A DNA stretch of 64,000 nucleotides from Enterobacter cloacae complex sp. R_G8 (GTDB lineage Bacteria > Pseudomonadota > Gammaproteobacteria > Enterobacterales > Enterobacteriaceae), in contig NZ_CP102246.1 in assembly GCF_024599795.1 (NCBI RefSeq), forward strand, positions 3,720,001 to 3,784,000, written 5' to 3'. The notes under the pieces were generated by a model. That model saw only the letters and a program-made list of their open reading frames with translations. It did not search any database and was not told where the DNA came from. Made by a program: the position numbers and the translations under genes. This document shows, piece after piece, positions 9,496 to 19,498 of this stretch (position 1 is its first letter; the number at the start of each line of letters is the position of its first letter).

Positions 9496-11160
9496 ATGTG
9501 TTCAATTTTTGGCGTACTGGATATTAAAACTGACGCGGGCGAACTGCGTAAAAAAGCACTCGAACTGTCCCGCCTGATGCGCCATCGCGGCCCGGACTGG
9601 TCTGGCGTCTACGCCAGCGACAAAGCAATTCTGGCGCACGAACGCCTGTCGATTGTTGACGTCAACGCCGGTGCACAGCCGCTGTATAACGAGAAAAAAA
9701 CACACGCGCTGGCTGTCAACGGTGAAATCTATAACCATCAGGCACTGCGTGCGGAGTATGGCGATCGCTACGCCTTCCAGACCGGCTCTGATTGTGAAGT
9801 TATTCTGGCGCTGTATCAGGAAAAAGGCCCCGAGTTCCTGGACGACCTGCAGGGCATGTTTGCATTCGCCCTGTACGACAGCGAAAAAGACGCGTACCTG
9901 ATTGGCCGCGACCATATTGGTATTATCCCGCTGTACATGGGCCATGATGAACACGGCAACTTCTATGTTGCGTCTGAAATGAAAGCGCTGGTGCCGGTGT
10001 GCCGCACCATTAAAGAGTTCCCGGCAGGCAGCTACCTGTGGAGTAAAGAGGGTGAGATCCGCTCTTACTACCAGCGCGACTGGTTCGACTATGACGCGGT
10101 AAAAGACAACGTCACGGACAAAGCCGAACTGCGTCAGGCGCTGGAAGATTCCGTTAAGAGCCACCTGATGTCAGACGTGCCTTACGGTGTGCTGCTCTCC
10201 GGCGGTCTGGACTCCTCCGTCATTTCCGCCATCACCAAGAAATTTGCGGCTCGCCGCGTGGAAGATCAGGAACGCTCTGAAGCCTGGTGGCCTCAGCTGC
10301 ACTCCTTTGCCGTGGGTCTGGAAGGCGCTCCGGATCTGAAAGCCGCGCAGGAAGTGGCGAACCACCTCGGCACCGTGCACCATGAGATTCATTTCACCGT
10401 GCAGGAAGGTCTGGATGCGATCCGCGACGTGATCTATCACATTGAAACCTATGATGTGACGACCATTCGCGCTTCCACCCCTATGTACCTGATGTCGCGT
10501 AAGATTAAGGCGATGGGCATCAAGATGGTGCTGTCAGGTGAAGGTTCTGATGAAGTATTTGGCGGCTACCTGTATTTCCACAAAGCGCCCAACGCGAAAG
10601 AGCTGCATGAAGAGACGGTGCGTAAACTGCAGGCGCTGCACATGTTTGACTGTGCACGTGCTAACAAGGCGATGTCGGCATGGGGTGTGGAAGCGCGCGT
10701 TCCGTTCCTGGATAAGAAATTCCTTGATGTGGCCATGCGCATCAACCCGCAGGACAAAATGTGCGGCAACGGCAAAATGGAAAAACATATCTTGCGCGAA
10801 TGTTTTGAATCCTACCTGCCAGCCAGCGTGGCGTGGCGTCAGAAAGAGCAGTTCTCGGATGGTGTTGGCTACAGCTGGATCGACACCCTGAAAGAGGTGG
10901 CGGCGAAACAGGTTTCAGACCAGCAACTGGAAACGGCAAGCTTCCGCTTCCCCTACAACACGCCGGGCTCTAAAGAAGCGTATCTGTACCGTGAGATCTT
11001 CGAAGAGCTGTTCCCGGTACCGAGCGCTGCCGAGTGTGTGCCTGGCGGTCCGTCAGTTGCCTGCTCCTCAGCGAAAGCCATTGAATGGGATGAATCTTTC
11101 AAAGCGATGAACGATCCATCAGGACGTGCGGTCGGCGTTCACCAGTCCGCCTATAAATAA
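9496..11160 (+). CDS. asnB: Asparagine synthetase B (glutamine-hydrolysing)
   Basis: Makes asparagine from aspartate, glutamine and ATP. After removal of Met1 the catalytic nucleophile is Cys2 (MCSIFG), starting the Ntn glutaminase domain (about 1-190, RHRGPDWSG and NGEIYNH); the synthetase domain follows with PP-loop SGGLDSS at 235-241. Length is 554, the same as E. coli AsnB. An in-frame TTG 25 codons upstream is rejected because Cys must be second and AGGAGAAGGTT lies directly before the ATG. It is a single gene with a terminator at 11178-11203; 9277-9495 holds its promoter region. Confidence 0.97.
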   Translation: MCSIFGVLDIKTDAGELRKKALELSRLMRHRGPDWSGVYASDKAILAHERLSIVDVNAGAQPLYNEKKTHALAVNGEIYNHQALRAEYGDRYAFQTGSDCEVILALYQEKGPEFLDDLQGMFAFALYDSEKDAYLIGRDHIGIIPLYMGHDEHGNFYVASEMKALVPVCRTIKEFPAGSYLWSKEGEIRSYYQRDWFDYDAVKDNVTDKAELRQALEDSVKSHLMSDVPYGVLLSGGLDSSVISAITKKFAARRVEDQERSEAWWPQLHSFAVGLEGAPDLKAAQEVANHLGTVHHEIHFTVQEGLDAIRDVIYHIETYDVTTIRASTPMYLMSRKIKAMGIKMVLSGEGSDEVFGGYLYFHKAPNAKELHEETVRKLQALHMFDCARANKAMSAWGVEARVPFLDKKFLDVAMRINPQDKMCGNGKMEKHILRECFESYLPASVAWRQKEQFSDGVGYSWIDTLKEVAAKQVSDQQLETASFRFPYNTPGSKEAYLYREIFEELFPVPSAAECVPGGPSVACSSAKAIEWDESFKAMNDPSGRAVGVHQSAYK

Positions 11161-11177
11161 CCTGTAATTTCAACATC

Positions 11178-11203
11178 AGGCCCTGCGGGGCCTGTTTTTT
11201 TTT
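11178..11203 (+). terminator. asnB terminator
   Basis: Stem AGGCCC / GGGGCCT-type hairpin followed by nine T. Confidence 0.9.
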
Positions 11204-11319
11204 GCCTCACATTTCCCCCGCTAAAACCGATTAATAACCAATAATTGCCGAATATTCGGTCACGCTGTTCGCAACCTAACCAAACAGTCACATTCCGGCC
11301 ATTTTCGTTGAAAAAGGTG

Positions 11320-11348
11320 TTGACGCTGCAAGGGTCTATACGCATAAT
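11320..11348 (+). promoter_or_regulatory. Promoter of the tRNA operon
   Basis: TTGACG at 11320-11325 and CATAAT at 11343-11348 are 17 bp apart. The GC-rich discriminator GCGCCCCGC right after the -10 box is typical of stable RNA promoters under stringent control. The first tRNA starts about 38 bp further on. Confidence 0.85.
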
Positions 11349-11386
11349 GCGCCCCGCAACGCCGATAAGGTAACGCGAAAAAAGAT

Positions 11387-11463
11387 GGCTACGTAGCTCA
11401 GTTGGTTAGAGCACATCACTCATAATGATGGGGTCACAGGTTCGAATCCCGTCGTAGCCACCA
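11387..11463 (+). tRNA. metT: tRNA-Met (elongator), anticodon CAT
   Basis: 77-nt cloverleaf with encoded CCA end; anticodon loop ACTCATAA. The sequence agrees with the E. coli elongator methionine tRNA, not the initiator (it has a paired first base pair G-C) and not tRNA-Ile2. First gene of the seven-tRNA operon. Confidence 0.96.
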
Positions 11464-11471
11464 TCTTTTTT

Positions 11472-11556
11472 GCGGGAGTGGCGAAATTGGTAGACGCACC
11501 AGATTTAGGTTCTGGCGCCGCAAGGTGTGCGAGTTCAAGTCTCGCCTCCCGCACCA
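11472..11556 (+). tRNA. leuW: tRNA-Leu, anticodon TAG
   Basis: 85-nt class II tRNA with the long variable arm, acceptor stem GCGGGAG and encoded CCA. Anticodon stem CCAGA / TCTGG encloses TTTAGGT, so the anticodon is TAG (reads CUN). Confidence 0.96.
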
Positions 11557-11579
11557 TTCCCAGGACAGCGTTGCACGGA

Positions 11580-11654
11580 TGGGGTATCGCCAAGCGGTAA
11601 GGCACCGGTTTTTGATACCGGCATTCCCTGGTTCGAATCCAGGTACCCCAGCCA
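11580..11654 (+). tRNA. glnU: tRNA-Gln, anticodon TTG (first copy)
   Basis: 75-nt cloverleaf with encoded CCA. It begins with T, forming the weak U1-A72 pair typical of tRNA-Gln and recognised by GlnRS. Anticodon stem CCGGT / ACCGG with loop TTTTGAT. Identical to the next gene. Confidence 0.96.
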
Positions 11655-11686
11655 TATTTCTTCGATTTTGCGGTTCTCCGCGGTAT

Positions 11687-11761
11687 TGGGGTATCGCCAA
11701 GCGGTAAGGCACCGGTTTTTGATACCGGCATTCCCTGGTTCGAATCCAGGTACCCCAGCCA
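11687..11761 (+). tRNA. glnW: tRNA-Gln, anticodon TTG (second copy)
   Basis: Identical over all 75 nt to the copy at 11580-11654; encoded CCA; 32-bp spacer between them. Confidence 0.96.
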
Positions 11762-11778
11762 TCGAAGAACGCAGTACT

Positions 11779-11855
11779 GGCTACGTAGCTCAGTTGGTTA
11801 GAGCACATCACTCATAATGATGGGGTCACAGGTTCGAATCCCGTCGTAGCCACCA
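11779..11855 (+). tRNA. metU: tRNA-Met (elongator), second copy
   Basis: Identical over 77 nt to the gene at 11387-11463, with encoded CCA. Confidence 0.96.
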
Positions 11856-11894
11856 AATTAAGATTATCGATTGTATTCGGTAATAAAAAATTGT

Positions 11895-11969
11895 TGGGGT
11901 ATCGCCAAGCGGTAAGGCACCGGATTCTGATTCCGGCATTCCGAGGTTCGAATCCTCGTACCCCAGCCA
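11895..11969 (+). tRNA. glnV: tRNA-Gln, anticodon CTG
   Basis: 75-nt cloverleaf; anticodon stem CCGGA / TCCGG around TTCTGAT, so it reads CAG. It agrees with E. coli glnV; encoded CCA. Confidence 0.95.
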
Positions 11970-12005
11970 ATTTAAAAAGTCGTTAAGCAGTAGGTTTAAC
12001 GCAAT

Positions 12006-12080
12006 TGGGGTGTCGCCAAGCGGTAAGGCTCTGGTTTCTGATACCAGCATTCCGGGGTTCGAATCCCTGCACCCCAGCCA
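12006..12080 (+). tRNA. glnX: tRNA-Gln, anticodon CTG, diverged copy
   Basis: 75-nt cloverleaf with encoded CCA at the position of E. coli glnX. It differs from the preceding tRNA-Gln(CTG) at about ten positions, but the stems still pair: acceptor TGGGGTG / CACCCCA, anticodon stem CTGGT / ACCAG, T stem CGGGG / CCCTG with one G-U pair. U1-A72 and the anticodon loop are unchanged, so it should still be charged by GlnRS. In E. coli glnV and glnX are, to my memory, identical. Confidence 0.92.
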
Positions 12081-12092
12081 CTTAAAACAAAC

Positions 12093-12120
12093 AAGCCCGC
12101 TCTGCGGGCTTTTTTGTTTT
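12093..12120 (+). terminator. tRNA operon terminator
   Basis: Stem AAGCCCGC / GCGGGCTT with TCT loop and a long T-run. Confidence 0.9.
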
Positions 12121-12139
12121 TGTTGCTCAGAATAGTGCC

Positions 12140-12167
12140 CCTGATGCCCTCTCCCACGGGGAGAGGG
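12140..12167. repeat. Short palindromic repeat, abridged form of the 52-nt element
   Basis: CCTGATGCCCTCTCCCACGG and GGAGAGGG share the CCTGATGCCCT end and the CTCTCCCAC/GGGAGAGG hairpin with the longer elements at 23753 and 57746, but lack their central CACCCCAGCCCT block. Confidence 0.7.
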
Positions 12168-12175
12168 AATAAAGA

Positions 12176-13351
12176 TTAGAGCCCCAGGGCGTATTTCAGA
12201 GCCTGACGTTTCAAACCACCGGCGCGTTCCGCCGCCATCAATCCAATGTTACGCAGAATACGCACCGGCGCTAAGTCATTGCTGAATCCGGCATAGAACA
12301 GATCCATCCCCGACTGCATGATGAAGTTATCCGCCATACGTCGCGTCTGGTAGCGCTTGAGTACGTGATGGCTTGACCAGGCCTCCGCGTGAGCGCGTGC
12401 ATTGCCCAGCACATCCAGTAAAGCGTCAACGTCACGATACCCCAGATTCACCCCCTGACCCGCCAGCGGATGAATGGTATGCGCCGCATCGCCCACCAGC
12501 GCCAGCCCTTCACGGGCATACTGCAACGCGTGGCGCCGTGTGAGGGGGAACGCCCCTGCGGCAACCGGCGTGACGTATCCCAGACGAGCCGGGAAGTGTT
12601 GCAGGATTTCACGCTGCAACTGCGCCATTGAAAGCCCCTGCAACTGGCGGATGCGCGCCGGTTTGTCATACCACACCAGCGACGCCCAGTTATCAAACAG
12701 CGGTAAAAAGGCATGCGGGCCATTCGGGGTAAAGTGCTGCCAGGTACTCTCTCCCGGCGCGTTCTCGCACTGAACGGTGATCAGCATACAGGACTGCTCA
12801 TACTGCCAGGCATGAACGCCGATACCCGCCATCTGTCTGACCTGCGAGTGAGCACCGTCAGCCCCAATGACCAGTTTTACAGCCAGTTCATCGCCACTGT
12901 CGAGCGTCAGCGTATAGCCGCTATCATGAGGATGCAGCGCCTTCAGCGACGCAGGGACACGCAGCGTCACCTTCGGATGCGCCTCCAGCGCCTGCCAGAG
13001 CGCCCGCTGGAGGACGTTGTTTTCCACCATATAGCCCAGACGTGGCAGCTTCAGCTCGGCGGCATCAAACGCGACGTGGGCATTTTCCCATTCCCAGGTT
13101 TCGAGGCGACTGTAAGGGTGAGCCCGCATATCGAGCACCGCCTCCCAGACGCCCAGCCCGCGAAGCAGATCGACAGAGGCCGCGCTGATGGCAGAAACGC
13201 GGACATCCGGCTTTGCCGTCGGGTCAAACTCAGCCGGTGCCGCCTGCTCAATAACCGTTACCTCAAATCCCTGCTGCGCCAGCCCCAGCGCCAGCGCGCC
13301 GCCGACCATACCGCCGCCGACAACGGCTATTTCGGTGTGTTGGAGTGTCAT
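12176..13351 (-). CDS. ubiF: 3-demethoxyubiquinol 3-hydroxylase
   Basis: FAD-dependent monooxygenase of ubiquinone synthesis, acting at the inner membrane. The 391-residue product has the FAD-binding GGGMVGG near the N-terminus, a middle motif [12 protein letters not shown] and the second FAD motif [22 protein letters not shown] two codons upstream at 13357 is also in frame; I chose the ATG at 13351 because AAGGA sits at proper distance and length equals E. coli UbiF (391). It is divergent from miaB with 135 bp between, and convergent with the tRNA operon. Confidence 0.95.
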   Translation of the reverse strand: MTLQHTEIAVVGGGMVGGALALGLAQQGFEVTVIEQAAPAEFDPTAKPDVRVSAISAASVDLLRGLGVWEAVLDMRAHPYSRLETWEWENAHVAFDAAELKLPRLGYMVENNVLQRALWQALEAHPKVTLRVPASLKALHPHDSGYTLTLDSGDELAVKLVIGADGAHSQVRQMAGIGVHAWQYEQSCMLITVQCENAPGESTWQHFTPNGPHAFLPLFDNWASLVWYDKPARIRQLQGLSMAQLQREILQHFPARLGYVTPVAAGAFPLTRRHALQYAREGLALVGDAAHTIHPLAGQGVNLGYRDVDALLDVLGNARAHAEAWSSHHVLKRYQTRRMADNFIMQSGMDLFYAGFSNDLAPVRILRNIGLMAAERAGGLKRQALKYALGL

Positions 13352-13486
13352 GGTCACTTTTCCTTATTGGAGAATCCCTTAAGTTTACCGGATTTTTGCG
13401 GTCCTGAGACGCATAACCTTCATACTGGTCACAACCCCACCAAAGCATTACAATACACGGCTTGCAATCCTGAGCTGAGCAAGTCG

Positions 13487-14911
13487 ATGACTAAAAAACT
13501 CCATATAAAAACCTGGGGCTGTCAGATGAACGAATACGATTCATCCAAGATGGCCGATCTGCTGGATACCACCCACGGATACCAGCTGACTGAAAATGCG
13601 AAAGAAGCCGATGTGCTGCTGCTAAATACCTGCTCCATTCGTGAAAAAGCGCAGGAAAAAGTCTTTCATGTGTTAGGTCGCTGGAAACTTCTCAAACGAA
13701 AAAATCCGGACCTGATCATCGGTGTGGGTGGCTGCGTCGCGTCGCAGGAAGGTAAGCTGATCCGCCAGAGAGCCCCCTATGTGGATATTGTCTTTGGCCC
13801 ACAGACCCTGCACCGCCTGCCTGAGATGATCAATAAAGTGCGTGGCGATCGTAGTCCGGTCGTTGATGTCAGCTTCCCGGAGATCGAAAAATTTGACCGT
13901 CTGCCCGAGCCGCGCGCGGATGGCCCGACGGCGTTTGTCTCCATCATGGAAGGCTGCAACAAATATTGCACCTACTGCGTAGTGCCGTATACACGCGGTG
14001 AAGAAGTAAGCCGCCCGGCAGACGATATTCTGTTCGAAATCGCACAGCTTGCCGCACAGGGCGTACGCGAGGTGAACCTGCTGGGTCAGAACGTTAACGC
14101 CTGGCGCGGTGAGAACTACGACGGCACCACCGGCAGCTTTGCAGAACTGCTGCGCCTGGTGGCCGCGATTGACGGTATCGATCGTATTCGCTTTACCACC
14201 AGCCATCCAATGGAATTCACCGACGATATTATCGACGTTTACCGCGATACGCCGGAGCTGGTGAGCTTCCTGCATTTGCCGATTCAGTGCGGCTCTGACC
14301 GCGTGCTGAACCTGATGGGGCGTCCGCATACGGTGCTGGAGTATAAATCTACTATTCGTAAGCTGCGTGAAGCGCGCCCGGATATCCAGATAAGCTCCGA
14401 CTTTATCGTTGGCTTCCCTGGTGAAACCGCTGACGACTTCGAACGCACCATGAAGCTCATCGGCGAAGTGAATTTTGACGTCAGCTACAGCTTCATCTTC
14501 TCTGCGCGTCCTGGCACACCTGCGGCCGATATGGTTGACGATGTCCCGGAAGAAGAGAAAAAACAGCGTCTGTACATTCTGCAGGAGCGTATCAACCAGC
14601 AGGCGAACGCCTGGAGCCGCCGTATGCTCGGCACTGTCCAGCGTATACTGGTGGAAGGTACCTCCCGCAAGAGCATCATGGAGCTGTCCGGCCGTACCGA
14701 AAACAACCGCGTGGTGAATTTCGAAGGCACACCGGACATGATCGGTAAATTTGTGGACGTTGAGATTGTGGAAGTGCTGACCAACTCGCTGCGCGGGAAG
14801 CTGGTGCGCACCGAAGATGAGATGGGTCTGCGCATTGCGCAATCGCCTGAATCCGTGATTTCCCGCACCCGCAAAGAAAACGATTCTGGCGTACGGGTTT
14901 ACCAGCCATAA
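13487..14911 (+). CDS. miaB: tRNA-2-methylthio-N6-dimethylallyladenosine synthase
   Basis: Radical SAM methylthiotransferase that adds the 2-methylthio group to i6A37 of tRNAs reading UNN codons. The 474-residue protein has the UPF0004 domain with the auxiliary cluster ligands Cys12, Cys49 and Cys83, the radical SAM cluster Cys157, Cys161, Cys164 (CNKYCTYC), and a C-terminal TRAM domain. Length equals E. coli. A long in-frame extension upstream exists but overlaps ubiF and lacks homology. Residue 268 is Cys in HLPIQCGSD where the family usually has Ser. It is followed by a GC hairpin at 14918. Confidence 0.97.
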   Translation: MTKKLHIKTWGCQMNEYDSSKMADLLDTTHGYQLTENAKEADVLLLNTCSIREKAQEKVFHVLGRWKLLKRKNPDLIIGVGGCVASQEGKLIRQRAPYVDIVFGPQTLHRLPEMINKVRGDRSPVVDVSFPEIEKFDRLPEPRADGPTAFVSIMEGCNKYCTYCVVPYTRGEEVSRPADDILFEIAQLAAQGVREVNLLGQNVNAWRGENYDGTTGSFAELLRLVAAIDGIDRIRFTTSHPMEFTDDIIDVYRDTPELVSFLHLPIQCGSDRVLNLMGRPHTVLEYKSTIRKLREARPDIQISSDFIVGFPGETADDFERTMKLIGEVNFDVSYSFIFSARPGTPAADMVDDVPEEEKKQRLYILQERINQQANAWSRRMLGTVQRILVEGTSRKSIMELSGRTENNRVVNFEGTPDMIGKFVDVEIVEVLTNSLRGKLVRTEDEMGLRIAQSPESVISRTRKENDSGVRVYQP

Positions 14912-14917
14912 TCCTTC

Positions 14918-14948
14918 AGGCCTGCCTTCCCGGCAGGCCTTGTATTTC
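14918..14948 (+). terminator. Terminator after miaB
   Basis: Strong stem AGGCCTGCC / GGCAGGCCT with short loop, followed by TTGTATTT; the weak T-run suggests partial read-through into ybeZ. Confidence 0.7.
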
Positions 14949-15074
14949 CTCTCATCGCCCCCAATATCTTCCGCAACGCTTGCGCCTTTTTTCCATGGCG
15001 TGAATAATTTCGGTAATGACCGTTTTATTACGCCTGAGGGCGCCGGGCCAGTTAACCAATCAAAGAGGAACAGT

Positions 15075-16121
15075 TTGAACATAGACACGCTTGAAATTAG
15101 CCTAACGCCCGCAGACAACGCTCGCCTGCTGAGCCTGTGCGGGCCGTTTGATGACAACATCAAACAACTGGAGCGACGTCTGGGTATCGAAATCAATCGT
15201 CGCGATAATCATTTCAAACTCACCGGACGCCCTATCTGCGTCAATGCGGCTGCGGACATTCTGCGTAACCTGTATGTTGATACCGCCCCGATGCGCGGCG
15301 AAATTCAGGATATCGAACCAGAACAGATCCACCTCGCCATTAAAGAGGCGCGCGTGCTTGAGCAGAGCGCGGAAAGCGTGCCGGACTATGGCAAGGCCAT
15401 AAACATCAAGACCAAACGTGGCGTCATCAAACCGCGTACACCGAACCAGGCGCAGTACATCGCCAACATCCTCGACCATGACATCACCTTCGGCGTGGGC
15501 CCGGCGGGTACAGGTAAAACCTATCTGGCCGTTGCCGCTGCAGTTGATGCGCTGGAGCGCCAGGAGATCCGTCGTATTCTGCTGACCCGCCCTGCTGTTG
15601 AAGCCGGTGAAAAACTCGGCTTCCTGCCGGGAGACCTGAGTCAGAAGGTGGATCCTTATCTGCGCCCTCTGTACGACGCGCTGTTCGAAATGCTCGGCTT
15701 CGAGAAGGTTGAGAAGCTCATCGAACGTAACGTGATTGAAGTCGCCCCGCTGGCCTACATGCGTGGCCGTACCCTTAACGATGCGTTCATTATTCTGGAT
15801 GAGAGCCAGAACACCACCATCGAACAGATGAAGATGTTCCTGACGCGTATCGGCTTTAACTCGAAAGCGGTCATTACCGGTGACGTCACCCAGATCGACC
15901 TGCCGCGCAGCACCAAATCGGGCCTGCGCCACGCCATCGAAGTGCTGGCCGAAGTGGACGAAATCAGCTTTAACTTCTTCCACAGTGAAGACGTGGTACG
16001 CCACCCGGTGGTCGCGCGTATCGTTAACGCCTATGAAGCCTGGGAAGAGGCCGATCAGAAGCGCAGGGCCGAACTGGCCGCAGAACGTAAGCGCGAAGCG
16101 CAGGAGCAAGAACAGAAATGA
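15075..16121 (+). CDS. ybeZ: PhoH-like ATPase YbeZ (PhoL)
   Basis: PhoH-family P-loop ATPase that works with the neighbouring endoribonuclease YbeY in 16S rRNA and ribosome quality control. The 348-residue protein has an N-terminal KH-like region (about 20-70) and Walker A GPAGTGKT at 142-149, then Walker [10 protein letters not shown] near 232. I chose the TTG at 15075 because AGAGGAA precedes it by four bases and it gives the conserved start NIDTLEISL; the open frame continues 45 codons upstream without a good site. It overlaps ybeY by four bases (ATGA). Confidence 0.93.
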   Translation: MNIDTLEISLTPADNARLLSLCGPFDDNIKQLERRLGIEINRRDNHFKLTGRPICVNAAADILRNLYVDTAPMRGEIQDIEPEQIHLAIKEARVLEQSAESVPDYGKAINIKTKRGVIKPRTPNQAQYIANILDHDITFGVGPAGTGKTYLAVAAAVDALERQEIRRILLTRPAVEAGEKLGFLPGDLSQKVDPYLRPLYDALFEMLGFEKVEKLIERNVIEVAPLAYMRGRTLNDAFIILDESQNTTIEQMKMFLTRIGFNSKAVITGDVTQIDLPRSTKSGLRHAIEVLAEVDEISFNFFHSEDVVRHPVVARIVNAYEAWEEADQKRRAELAAERKREAQEQEQK

Positions 16122-16585
16122 GTCAGGTGATCCTCGATTTACAGCTGGCCTGTGAAGATAATTCCGGCATGCCAGAAGAGGCGCAGTTTCAGAAATGGCT
16201 GGATGCCGTTATCCCCCAGTTTCAGGAAGAGTCAGAAGTCACGATTCGCCTGGTGGATGAAGCAGAGAGCCATGAGCTCAACCTGACCTACCGCGGGAAA
16301 GATAAGCCAACCAACGTGCTCTCTTTCCCGTTCGAAGCCCCACCGGGTATTGAGATGCCGCTGCTGGGCGATCTGATCATCTGCCGTCAGGTGGTGGAAC
16401 AGGAAGCCAAAGAACAGCAAAAGCCGCTCGAGGCCCACTGGGCGCATATGGTCGTCCATGGAAGCCTGCACCTGCTGGGCTACGATCATATTGAAGATGA
16501 CGAAGCGGAAGAGATGGAGTCCCTCGAGACAGAGATAATGCTTGCTCTGGGCTATGAGGATCCGTACATTGCCGAGAAAGAATAG
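16118..16585 (+). CDS. ybeY: Endoribonuclease YbeY
   Basis: Single-strand specific, zinc-dependent endoribonuclease that matures the 3' end of 16S rRNA and acts in late ribosome quality control. The 155-residue protein has the family's zinc motif H114-x3-H118-x5-H124 ([13 protein letters not shown]). Length equals E. coli. Its start overlaps ybeZ, showing translational coupling. A hairpin CCGCCGCGT / ACGCGGCGG at 16610-16636, without a T-run, separates it from corC. Confidence 0.97.
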   Translation: MSQVILDLQLACEDNSGMPEEAQFQKWLDAVIPQFQEESEVTIRLVDEAESHELNLTYRGKDKPTNVLSFPFEAPPGIEMPLLGDLIICRQVVEQEAKEQQKPLEAHWAHMVVHGSLHLLGYDHIEDDEAEEMESLETEIMLALGYEDPYIAEKE

Positions 16586-16674
16586 TCAGACAACAGACTG
16601 ACTAACATGCCGCCGCGTAAGGAAATCACGCGGCGGTAAACATTGAACTGACGAGAGAACCCTTAACAAACGCC

Positions 16675-17553
16675 ATGAGCGACGACAATTCACACAGTAG
16701 CGACACGACAAACAGTAAAAAGGGATTTTTCTCCCTCATTCTGAGCCAGCTTTTCCATGGTGAGCCCAAAAACCGTGATGAACTGCTGGAGCTGATTCGT
16801 GATTCCGGGCAGAACGATCTTATCGACGAAGATACGCGCGAAATGCTCGAAGGGGTAATGGACATCGCCGACCAGCGCGTTCGCGATATCATGATCCCCC
16901 GCTCGCAGATGATCACCCTGAAACGTAACCAGAGCCTCGACGAGTGCCTCGATGTCATTATCGAATCCGCTCACTCCCGTTTCCCGGTCATCAGCGAAGA
17001 CAAAGATCACATCGAAGGGATTTTGATGGCGAAAGATCTGCTGCCGTTTATGCGCAGCGATGCCGAAGCCTTCAGCATGGAAAAAGTGTTACGCCAGGCG
17101 GTTGTTGTGCCGGAAAGTAAACGTGTGGATCGGATGCTGAAAGAGTTTCGCTCCCAGCGTTACCACATGGCGATTGTGATTGATGAATTTGGCGGCGTGT
17201 CAGGCCTCGTCACGATCGAAGATATTCTTGAGCTGATCGTGGGCGAGATCGAAGACGAGTATGACGAAGAAGAAGATATCGACTTCCGTCAGCTTAGCCG
17301 CCACACGTGGACCGTCCGCGCGCTGGCCTCCATTGAGGATTTCAACGACGCCTTCGGCACCCACTTCAGTGATGAAGAGGTGGATACCATTGGCGGGCTG
17401 GTGATGCAGGCCTTTGGTCATCTTCCTGCCCGCGGCGAAACCGTTGACATCGATGGTTACCAGTTCAAAGTGGCGATGGCCGACAGCCGACGTATTATAC
17501 AGGTTCATGTCAGAACGCCGGACGACTCACCGGTGCCAAAACTGGAAGATTAA
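16675..17553 (+). CDS. corC: CBS-domain protein CorC (YbeX)
   Basis: Cytoplasmic protein of the CorC/HlyC family, linked to magnesium/cobalt efflux in Salmonella and, as YbeX in E. coli, to ribosome metabolism. The 292-residue protein has a charged N-terminus, paired CBS domains (about 65-190, with [12 protein letters not shown] at the start) and a C-terminal CorC_HlyC domain (about 205-285) after the acidic stretch [13 protein letters not shown]. It has no membrane segments. Its stop lies six bases before lnt, so both are one unit. The molecular function remains debated. Confidence 0.93.
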   Translation: MSDDNSHSSDTTNSKKGFFSLILSQLFHGEPKNRDELLELIRDSGQNDLIDEDTREMLEGVMDIADQRVRDIMIPRSQMITLKRNQSLDECLDVIIESAHSRFPVISEDKDHIEGILMAKDLLPFMRSDAEAFSMEKVLRQAVVVPESKRVDRMLKEFRSQRYHMAIVIDEFGGVSGLVTIEDILELIVGEIEDEYDEEEDIDFRQLSRHTWTVRALASIEDFNDAFGTHFSDEEVDTIGGLVMQAFGHLPARGETVDIDGYQFKVAMADSRRIIQVHVRTPDDSPVPKLED

Positions 17554-17558
17554 TGTAA

Positions 17559-19097
17559 ATGGCATTTGCCCCATTGCTTGAACGCCAGCGCGTCCGTTTG
17601 CTGCTGGCGCTGCTACTCGGAGCCAGCGGTACGCTGGCTTTTTCTCCTTACGATATCTGGCCTGCGGCTATCCTCTCCCTGATGGGATTACAGGGTTTAA
17701 CCCTGAATCGTCGTCCCGTCCAGGCTGCAGCCATCGGCTACTTCTGGGGGCTGGGCCTGTTTGGCTCAGGTATTAACTGGGTCTACGTCAGCATCGCCCA
17801 GTTTGGCGGTATGCCGGGGCCGGTTAACGTCTTTCTTGTTGTACTGCTGGCTGCCTATCTCTCGCTCTATACCGGTCTGTTTGCGGGCATTCTCTCCCGC
17901 CTGTGGCCTAAAACCACCTGGCTGCGCGTCGCCATTGCGGCCCCCGTGGTCTGGCAGATTACCGAGTTCCTGCGCGGCTGGGTGCTGACCGGCTTCCCGT
18001 GGCTGCAGTTTGGCTACAGCCAGATCGACGGCCCGCTGAAAGGGCTGGCGCCAGTGATGGGTGTTGAGGCAATCAACTTCCTGCTGATGGTGGTAAGCGG
18101 TCTGCTGGTACTGGCACTGGTCACGCGTAACGGGAAACCACTGGTGGTGGCGCTGGTCCTCTTCGCCCTGCCCTTCCCGTTGCGTTATATCCAGTGGTAT
18201 ACCCTGATGCCTGAGCGCGCAACGCAGGTTTCAATGGTACAGGGCGATATTCCGCAGGCGATGAAGTGGGATGAGAAAGAGCTGCTGAACACGCTGAAAA
18301 TCTACGCCAACGCCACTGAAGAGGTGATGGGTAAATCGCAGCTGATCATCTGGCCTGAATCCGCCATTCCGGATCTGGAAATTAACCAACAGCCGTTTCT
18401 GAATATGATGAACGATCTGCTGCGCGCGCGCGGCAGTACGCTGATCACCGGGATTGTGGATGCGCGTCTGAATCAGCAGAACCGCTACGATACCTACAAC
18501 ACCATCATTACGCTCGGCAAAGACAGCGACTACAGCCACACCTCGACTGACCGGTATAACAAGAATCACCTTGTTCCGTTCGGCGAGTTTGTTCCGCTGG
18601 AGTCGATTCTGCGTCCGCTGGCACCGTTCTTTGACCTGCCAATGTCCTCCTTCAGTCGGGGGCCGTACGTGCAGCCGCAGCTGCATGCACACGGTTTTGC
18701 CCTGACGGCGGCCATTTGCTACGAGATCATCCTCGGCGAACAGGTACGCGATAACTTCCGTCCGGATACGGACTTCCTGCTGACCATCTCTAATGATGCC
18801 TGGTTCGGTAAGTCGATTGGTCCGTGGCAGCATTTCCAGATGGCGCGAATGCGTTCCCTGGAGCTGGCGCGTCCGCTACTGCGCAGCACCAACAATGGCA
18901 TCACCGCCGTGATTGGACCGCGGGGTGAAATTCAGTCCATGATCCCGCAGTTTACGCGCGAAGTGTTGACGGCTAAAGTCACGCCAACAAGCGGCCTGAC
19001 GCCATATGCCCGTACCGGTAACTGGCCGCTGTGGATCCTGACCGCCCTGTTTGGCTTTGGGGCTGTGCTGATGAGCCTGCGTCAGCGTCGCCAATAA
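17559..19097 (+). CDS. lnt: Apolipoprotein N-acyltransferase
   Basis: Transfers an acyl chain from phospholipid to the N-terminal Cys of lipoproteins, the last step of their maturation in the inner membrane. The 512-residue protein (E. coli 512) has about six N-terminal membrane helices (1-215), then a periplasmic nitrilase-like domain with WPESAIP (Glu267 of the catalytic triad), [10 protein letters not shown] (Lys335) and AAICYE (Cys387), and a final membrane helix. Numbering is taken from the equal-length family member. Lipoprotein substrates in this window include LptE and RlpA. Confidence 0.96.
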   Translation: MAFAPLLERQRVRLLLALLLGASGTLAFSPYDIWPAAILSLMGLQGLTLNRRPVQAAAIGYFWGLGLFGSGINWVYVSIAQFGGMPGPVNVFLVVLLAAYLSLYTGLFAGILSRLWPKTTWLRVAIAAPVVWQITEFLRGWVLTGFPWLQFGYSQIDGPLKGLAPVMGVEAINFLLMVVSGLLVLALVTRNGKPLVVALVLFALPFPLRYIQWYTLMPERATQVSMVQGDIPQAMKWDEKELLNTLKIYANATEEVMGKSQLIIWPESAIPDLEINQQPFLNMMNDLLRARGSTLITGIVDARLNQQNRYDTYNTIITLGKDSDYSHTSTDRYNKNHLVPFGEFVPLESILRPLAPFFDLPMSSFSRGPYVQPQLHAHGFALTAAICYEIILGEQVRDNFRPDTDFLLTISNDAWFGKSIGPWQHFQMARMRSLELARPLLRSTNNGITAVIGPRGEIQSMIPQFTREVLTAKVTPTSGLTPYARTGNWPLWILTALFGFGAVLMSLRQRRQ

Positions 19098-19110
19098 CCT
19101 CACCTCGTCC

Positions 19111-19184
19111 TGCCGGGTGGCGGCTACGCCTTACCCGGCCTACATTTCGCTTCGTCGGTCGGGTAAGGCGTAGCCGCCACCCGA
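19111..19184. repeat. BIME: two inverted REP sequences
   Basis: Arms at 19114-19137 and 19160-19183 are perfect 24-nt inverted copies containing GGTGGCGGCTACGCCTTACC, the core of the enterobacterial REP (PU) palindrome, with GGCCTAC at one edge. The 22-bp spacer is unrelated. It lies after lnt, where it may stabilise the mRNA 3' end. Confidence 0.93.
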
Positions 19185-19440
19185 CAGTTCCCTCCCAAAT
19201 TTCAATTCTGGCACGTCTATTGCTTTGTTTATTCACGCAAACGCAGTTTGGCTTAACGTGCAACCTTGTCGCACCAGCGCAGATCATCAGTAGCACCGAA
19301 ACGGTGCAACGAGAGATTTCTGCCTCGGAATGGTGCGGCGCGCTTCGCAAAAATAAACAATAACGCAGCAAAATCTTTACATTAAGCCAGACTAAATGTT
19401 AACAAGCTTGCATAACACTGCACTCGCATAGCGCGAGATA

Positions 19441-19455
19441 TAACAACATCACAAT
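19441..19455 (+). promoter_or_regulatory. Likely GcvB target in the gltI leader
   Basis: The C/A-rich AACAACATCACAAT, about 45 bp before the gltI start, fits the G/U-rich R1 region of the GcvB sRNA, which represses gltI in Salmonella. The stretch 19185-19440 is gltI promoter and leader sequence without a recognisable gene. Confidence 0.6.
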
Positions 19456-19498
19456 GGGTATCAATGCGTCTCTGGCGCTGATAAGAAAGGAGTTGGGT

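Noticed and set aside
11420..12050. Short open frames with repeated WGTWIRTRE-like peptides on the minus strand
   Set aside because: They are translations of the repeated tRNA genes; the repetition comes from the tRNA copies.
11387..12080. tRNA cluster as a possible integration site for an island
   Set aside because: All seven tRNA genes are whole, no direct repeat of a tRNA 3' end and no integrase lie nearby.
13352..13486. N-terminal extension of miaB into the ubiF promoter region
   Set aside because: The open frame extends far into ubiF antisense, but the conserved MiaB start [12 protein letters not shown] is at 13487.
13673..15196. 507-codon open frame antisense to miaB
   Set aside because: It mirrors the codon pattern of miaB, has no ribosome site or recognisable domain, and miaB on the other strand is beyond doubt.
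15102..16109. 335-codon open frame antisense to ybeZ
   Set aside because: Shadow frame; composition follows the reverse of the ybeZ codons.
19114..19183. Inverted repeat as insertion sequence ends
   Set aside because: Spacing is only 22 bp and the core matches REP; no transposase frame.
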